This document shows, piece after piece, positions 6,754-9,512 of a stretch of 9,512 nucleotides of DNA. A program made the translations under genes and the position numbers. Each line of letters begins with the position of its first letter. Within the stretch, counting starts at the first letter, position 1. The DNA lies in the NCBI GenBank assembly GCA_964450755.1, contig CAYVDJ010000094.1, forward strand, positions 1 through 9,512. The letters are read 5' to 3'. The notes below the pieces were generated by a model. That model did no database searches and was not told the origin of the DNA. It saw nothing but the letters and a program-made list of their open reading frames with translations. The stretch is from JAADDG01 sp964450755. Lineage in GTDB: Bacteria > Campylobacterota > Campylobacteria > Campylobacterales > JAADDG01.

Positions 6754-8570
6754 TGGGAGCTTTATTTACAAGAGACACACAAGCAATTTTTTGGAACAAT
6801 AATAAAAATGCTATCCAAAGAATGTTGGATTATGACTATGTAATCCAAAGAGAGACACCTTCTGTTGCCGCTATCGTTGCGCCTACATCAAATAATAAAT
6901 TTGAGAAATTTTTCTTCGGTCCTGATGAAATTATGGTTTCTGTATATAGAAGTACAACTGAAGCTGCCAAAAATCATCCAAATGCCGATGTTCTTTTGAA
7001 TTTTGGATCTTTTAGAACCGCTTATGATGTAACGATGGAAGCTATCAATATGGGAAATCAGTTTAAAACCATCATGGTTACGGCTGAGGGTATTCCAGAG
7101 AGACTTGCAAGAAAGATGAATAATGCAGCAAGAGAAAAAGGCATCACGGTTATAGGACCTGCAACTGTCGGTGCGATAGCGCCAGGTGCGTTTAAAATAG
7201 CAAATATTGGTGGAACAATCGATAATATCGTAAAATCAAAACTTCATCGTGCGGGAAGTTGCGGACTTGTTACAAGAAGCGGTGGTCTTTTTAACGAGTT
7301 GTGTAATATTATCGCTATAAATGCTGACGGAATTGCCGAAGGTGTTGCGATAGGCGGAGACAGATTTGTAGGATCGGTATTTATAGATAATCTTCTTAGA
7401 ATGGAGAACAATCCTCAGGTAAAATATATGATTTTACTTGGAGAAGTTGGCGGAAGAGAAGAGTACAAAGTTATTGAAGCTGTTAAAAGCGGTAAAATTA
7501 CCAAACCTATCATTGCGTGGTGTATAGGAACCATTGCCCAACATTTTAGCAGTGGTGTACAGTTTGGTCATGCCGGAGCGAGTGCAAATGCGGATGAAGA
7601 GACTGCAATAGCTAAAAACAAAGCAATGGCAGAAGCCGGTATCCATGTACCTGAAAGTTTTAACGATCTTCCAAGAGTTATCAATGAAGTTTATACAAAA
7701 CTTTATAATGAAGGTGTTATTACGGAGATCGAAGAACCTGTGGTTCCTTCTATCCCTAAAAACAGAAGACCTAAAAACTTCATCTGTACGATTTCCGATG
7801 ACAGAGGAGAGGAAGCGACTTATGCCGGATATCCTATAAGTTCGGTTGCCACTCCTGATACCGGTAAAGGAATAGGCGATGTTGTTTCTCTTCTTTGGTT
7901 TAAAAAAGTATATCCAAAATGGGCAACCCAGTTTATAGAAACAGTTATGAAAACGGTTGCTGACCACGGTCCTGCCGTTAGTGGCGCACACAATGCAAAA
8001 GTTACCGCAAGAGCAGGTAAAAGTGTTGTTGAAGCACTGGTAACGGGACTTTTGACTATCGGTCCTAGATTTGGAGGAGCGATAGACGGAGCGGCTAAAT
8101 ATTTTAAATATGCTGATGATAACAACCTTACTCCGGCACAGTTTTTGAGTTACATGAAAAAACAGGGTATTCCGATTCCGGGAATCGGTCACAGAATCAA
8201 ATCTTTGAGAAATCCTGATCTTAGAGTTGAAGGTTTGAAAAAATTTGCAAAAGAGTTCTTCCCTGATACTCCTTTATTGAAATATGCGCTTGAAGTAGAG
8301 CAGTTGACAACTTCCAAAAAAGATAATCTTATCTTAAATGTTGACGGTACTATCGGTATTTTGATGGTTGATATGTGGAGAGCTTTGGGATACAGTGAAA
8401 AAGAGATTGATGAGTTTATAGAGTCTGGTACTCTAAACGCTTTCTTTATCGTAGGAAGAAGTATAGGATTTATCGGTCATATTCTTGATGAGAAAAGACT
8501 TGGTATGCCTATGTACAGACATCCTATGGATGATATCCTTTATGATGTTCAAAAAGCTGAAGAGATTTAA
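6753..8570 (+). CDS. aclA: ATP citrate lyase large (alpha) subunit
   Basis: This is the catalytic partner of AclB and corresponds to about residues 487-1101 of human ACLY. The 605-residue length is usual for the bacterial large subunit. The N-terminal half is a succinyl-CoA synthetase alpha-like CoA-binding/ligase region with VIGPATVGAIAPG (133-145), TRSGGLFNE (174-182) and FGHAGA, in which His273 is the phosphorylated histidine. The C-terminal half is a citrate-synthase-like lyase domain with DHGPAVSGAH (404-413, His405), PIPGIGHR (474-481, His480) and LNVDG (528-532, Asp531). It ends with GRSIGFIGH (568-576) and MYRHPMDDI (587-595). All catalytic positions I can align from memory are present, so the enzyme should be active. 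No terminator with a T run follows, but a hairpin lies 15 bases after the stop. Confidence 0.97.
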   Translation: MGALFTRDTQAIFWNNNKNAIQRMLDYDYVIQRETPSVAAIVAPTSNNKFEKFFFGPDEIMVSVYRSTTEAAKNHPNADVLLNFGSFRTAYDVTMEAINMGNQFKTIMVTAEGIPERLARKMNNAAREKGITVIGPATVGAIAPGAFKIANIGGTIDNIVKSKLHRAGSCGLVTRSGGLFNELCNIIAINADGIAEGVAIGGDRFVGSVFIDNLLRMENNPQVKYMILLGEVGGREEYKVIEAVKSGKITKPIIAWCIGTIAQHFSSGVQFGHAGASANADEETAIAKNKAMAEAGIHVPESFNDLPRVINEVYTKLYNEGVITEIEEPVVPSIPKNRRPKNFICTISDDRGEEATYAGYPISSVATPDTGKGIGDVVSLLWFKKVYPKWATQFIETVMKTVADHGPAVSGAHNAKVTARAGKSVVEALVTGLLTIGPRFGGAIDGAAKYFKYADDNNLTPAQFLSYMKKQGIPIPGIGHRIKSLRNPDLRVEGLKKFAKEFFPDTPLLKYALEVEQLTTSKKDNLILNVDGTIGILMVDMWRALGYSEKEIDEFIESGTLNAFFIVGRSIGFIGHILDEKRLGMPMYRHPMDDILYDVQKAEEI

Positions 8571-8585
8571 AGTTTTTTGAACTAT

Positions 8586-8622
8586 TGCCGATGTAGTGGG
8601 AGAAAATCCTACTACTTGGGCA
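8586..8622 (+). promoter_or_regulatory. Strong hairpin between aclA and the pseudopilin gene
   Basis: GTAGTGGGA (8593-8601) pairs with TCCTACTAC (8607-8615) through nine pairs, one of them G-U, around a GAAAA loop. Outer TGCC (8586-8589) can pair with GGCA (8619-8622) across a small internal loop. No T run follows, so it is not a classical terminator. It could stabilise the aclBA 3' end, attenuate read-through, or limit translation of the next gene, whose ATG is only 5 bases beyond it. The role is inferred. Confidence 0.6.
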
Positions 8623-8627
8623 AAAAC

Positions 8628-9284
8628 ATGTATCACAAAAAGGCATTTACACTTTTAGAAGCCGTTATAGTTATTGTAGTTATAGCGATTATCTCTGTCT
8701 CTTTTACTCCTAATTATGAAAGAGACAATCTTACAGAAGCAGCTCACCAGATAATTTCCCATATCAGATATACCCAGCACCTGGCACTTATTGATAACAA
8801 ATATGATCCCAAAGATCCCAATTGGTATAAAAGGCGTTGGCAGATCAGATTTTTCAAAAAAACCACCGCAAGTAAAGACGGAACATCAAAATGGGCTTAT
8901 GCTGTTTTTTCCGATAAACCAAACTCATCAGGAAATTTTAACGGTCAGCCAAATGCTACCACAGGAGAGGTGGCAATCGATCCATTAAACAGAACTCTTA
9001 TAAGCGGCGGTTTTACAATAAATTATTCAAATGAAAAGACAAATAAAAAAACCGCTATCGGTGAAACCTATGGAATTACAAATATAACATTTTCAAATTG
9101 CAATCAAAGAATACCCTTTGACTATATTGGCAGACCTCTAAAGGGAGATCCCAAAAACTATTCGGCATCTTATGAAAAAAACAAGATAATTACAAATACA
9201 TGTAAAATAACATTATCAGATGGAAGCCGAAATATAGGGATTTGTATAGAACCGGAAACAGGTTATGCACATATTTGCAATTAA
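8628..9284 (+). CDS. Type II secretion / type IV pilus-like pseudopilin (GspH/FimT-like)
   Basis: The 218-residue product begins with a short basic leader, MYHKKA, and then FTLLEAVIVIVVIAII, the class III prepilin signal cut by prepilin peptidase before Phe7. Glu11 is the conserved +5 glutamate. The residue before the cut is Ala rather than the usual Gly, a change I recall from other Campylobacterota pseudopilins. After the N-terminal helix, which continues through ISHIRYTQHLAL (about 43-54), the globular part contains FDYIGRPL (164-171) and four cysteines (158, 192, 206, 217) that could form two disulfides in the periplasm. It is a minor-pilin-like protein without secretion or pilus genes beside it. 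In-frame TTG codons at 8577 and 8616 could extend it, but the extension reads through the hairpin and spoils the leader. The ribosome-binding site is weak (GGG at 8618-8620). Confidence 0.88.
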   Translation: MYHKKAFTLLEAVIVIVVIAIISVSFTPNYERDNLTEAAHQIISHIRYTQHLALIDNKYDPKDPNWYKRRWQIRFFKKTTASKDGTSKWAYAVFSDKPNSSGNFNGQPNATTGEVAIDPLNRTLISGGFTINYSNEKTNKKTAIGETYGITNITFSNCNQRIPFDYIGRPLKGDPKNYSASYEKNKIITNTCKITLSDGSRNIGICIEPETGYAHICN

Positions 9285-9342
9285 AATCAAAAAAAATTTC
9301 ACAGTCTATAAAAGTTTAATAAAAATCTAAGCAACGATAGAC

Positions 9343-9348
9343 TATAAT
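9343..9348 (+). promoter_or_regulatory. -10 element of a strong-looking promoter, probably rRNA operon
   Basis: A perfect TATAAT is preceded by an A/T-rich stretch (about 9310-9327) that could act as an UP-like element, and is followed by a C-rich discriminator (TCCACCC) that stands out in this A+T-rich DNA. C/G-rich discriminators are typical of stringently controlled rRNA and tRNA promoters. No good -35 hexamer is visible. Transcription would start near 9355. Confidence 0.6.
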
Positions 9349-9352
9349 TCCA

Positions 9353-9512
9353 CCCTCGTTTGAGAGACAACGGGGGAAGACGAGCATTAAAGGGCTTGTC
9401 GGGATATTTAAAAAAGAATAATGTCAACAATCTTTGAGAACTAAATAAGCGGCCTGAACTACTTTGAATGAAAAAGAGAAGAAGAAAAGCCGAGAGATAT
9501 TTTGATAAGAAA
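9353..9512 (+). other. Structured leader, probably of a 16S-23S-5S rRNA operon (rRNA gene outside window)
   Basis: Downstream of the promoter there is no convincing gene. Two adjacent hairpins occur, both with 8-base loops: CCCTCGTT (9353-9360) with AACGGGGG (9369-9376), and GACGAGC (9379-9385) with GCTTGTC (9394-9400). Each stem holds one G-U pair. Further on, TCTTTGAGAACT (9431-9442) resembles the boxA-type antitermination sequence in bacterial rRNA leaders (Bacillus has TCTTTGAAAACT). The rest is purine-rich and unstructured by eye. The conserved start of 16S rRNA is not reached, so the assignment rests on context and would fail if a protein gene follows instead. Confidence 0.55.

Noticed and set aside
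7434..8192. Long open frame on the minus strand inside aclA (252 codons), with similar minus-strand frames inside lepA, prs and aclB.
   Set aside because: They lie entirely within genes of secure identity. Their products are rich in Phe, Arg, Ser and Cys without family motifs, as expected for antisense shadows.
8591..8596. An ATG immediately followed by TAG in the aclA-pseudopilin gap, as a start-stop leader codon.
   Set aside because: No ribosome-binding site in front of it and too short to distinguish from chance.
8577..8627. Longer pseudopilin reading from TTG at 8577 (or TTG at 8616).
   Set aside because: The extra residues are encoded by the hairpin and would put about 12-23 residues with cysteines ahead of a leader that is normally very short. 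The ATG at 8628 gives a typical prepilin signal.
9468..9512. An ATG at 9468 opens a short frame (MKKRRRKAERYFDKK) that runs off the window edge.
   Set aside because: It has only 15 codons, no ribosome-binding site and purine-rich low-complexity sequence, and it lies in a region that looks like an rRNA leader.

Overview
The window comes from an A+T-rich chromosome that reads as an autotrophic member of the Campylobacterota (formerly Epsilonproteobacteria). Two signals support this. The Prs protein looks, from memory, strikingly like the Helicobacter pylori enzyme along its whole length. The window also encodes both subunits of ATP citrate lyase, the citrate-cleaving enzyme of the reductive TCA cycle. 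Heterotrophic Campylobacter and Helicobacter lack that enzyme, while Sulfurimonas, Sulfurovum, Nautilia and Nitratiruptor type organisms have it. I cannot place it to genus.

Layout. Positions 1-162 hold the 3' end of an unidentified gene that overlaps prs by ATGA. prs (PRPP synthetase) in turn overlaps lepA (elongation factor 4) by ATGA, so these three look like one transcript. It ends in a symmetric hairpin terminator (2877-2902) shared with the convergent pssA (phosphatidylserine synthase, minus strand). A short divergent promoter region (about 3475-3595) separates pssA from a plus-strand pair: a glutamine amidotransferase (pabA/trpG type) and a 397-residue polytopic membrane protein resembling GT-C glycosyltransferases, again joined by an ATGA overlap.

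After a 90-base promoter gap come aclB and aclA, joined by TAATG. They encode the small (ATP-grasp plus citrate-binding) and large (phosphohistidine/CoA-ligase plus citrate-synthase-like) subunits of ATP citrate lyase. All signature residues that I can check are present. A strong hairpin follows, and then a solitary GspH/FimT-like type II pseudopilin gene. The last about 200 bases have no convincing gene. They carry a strong-looking promoter, two tandem hairpins and a boxA-like element, which together resemble the leader of a ribosomal RNA operon whose 16S gene would begin just beyond the window.

Most of the window is housekeeping and central carbon metabolism. I see no phage, transposon, CRISPR or defence system. 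The least explained parts are the GT-C-like protein behind pabA, the hairpin between aclA and the pseudopilin gene, the structured leader at the right edge, and the identity of the truncated first gene.
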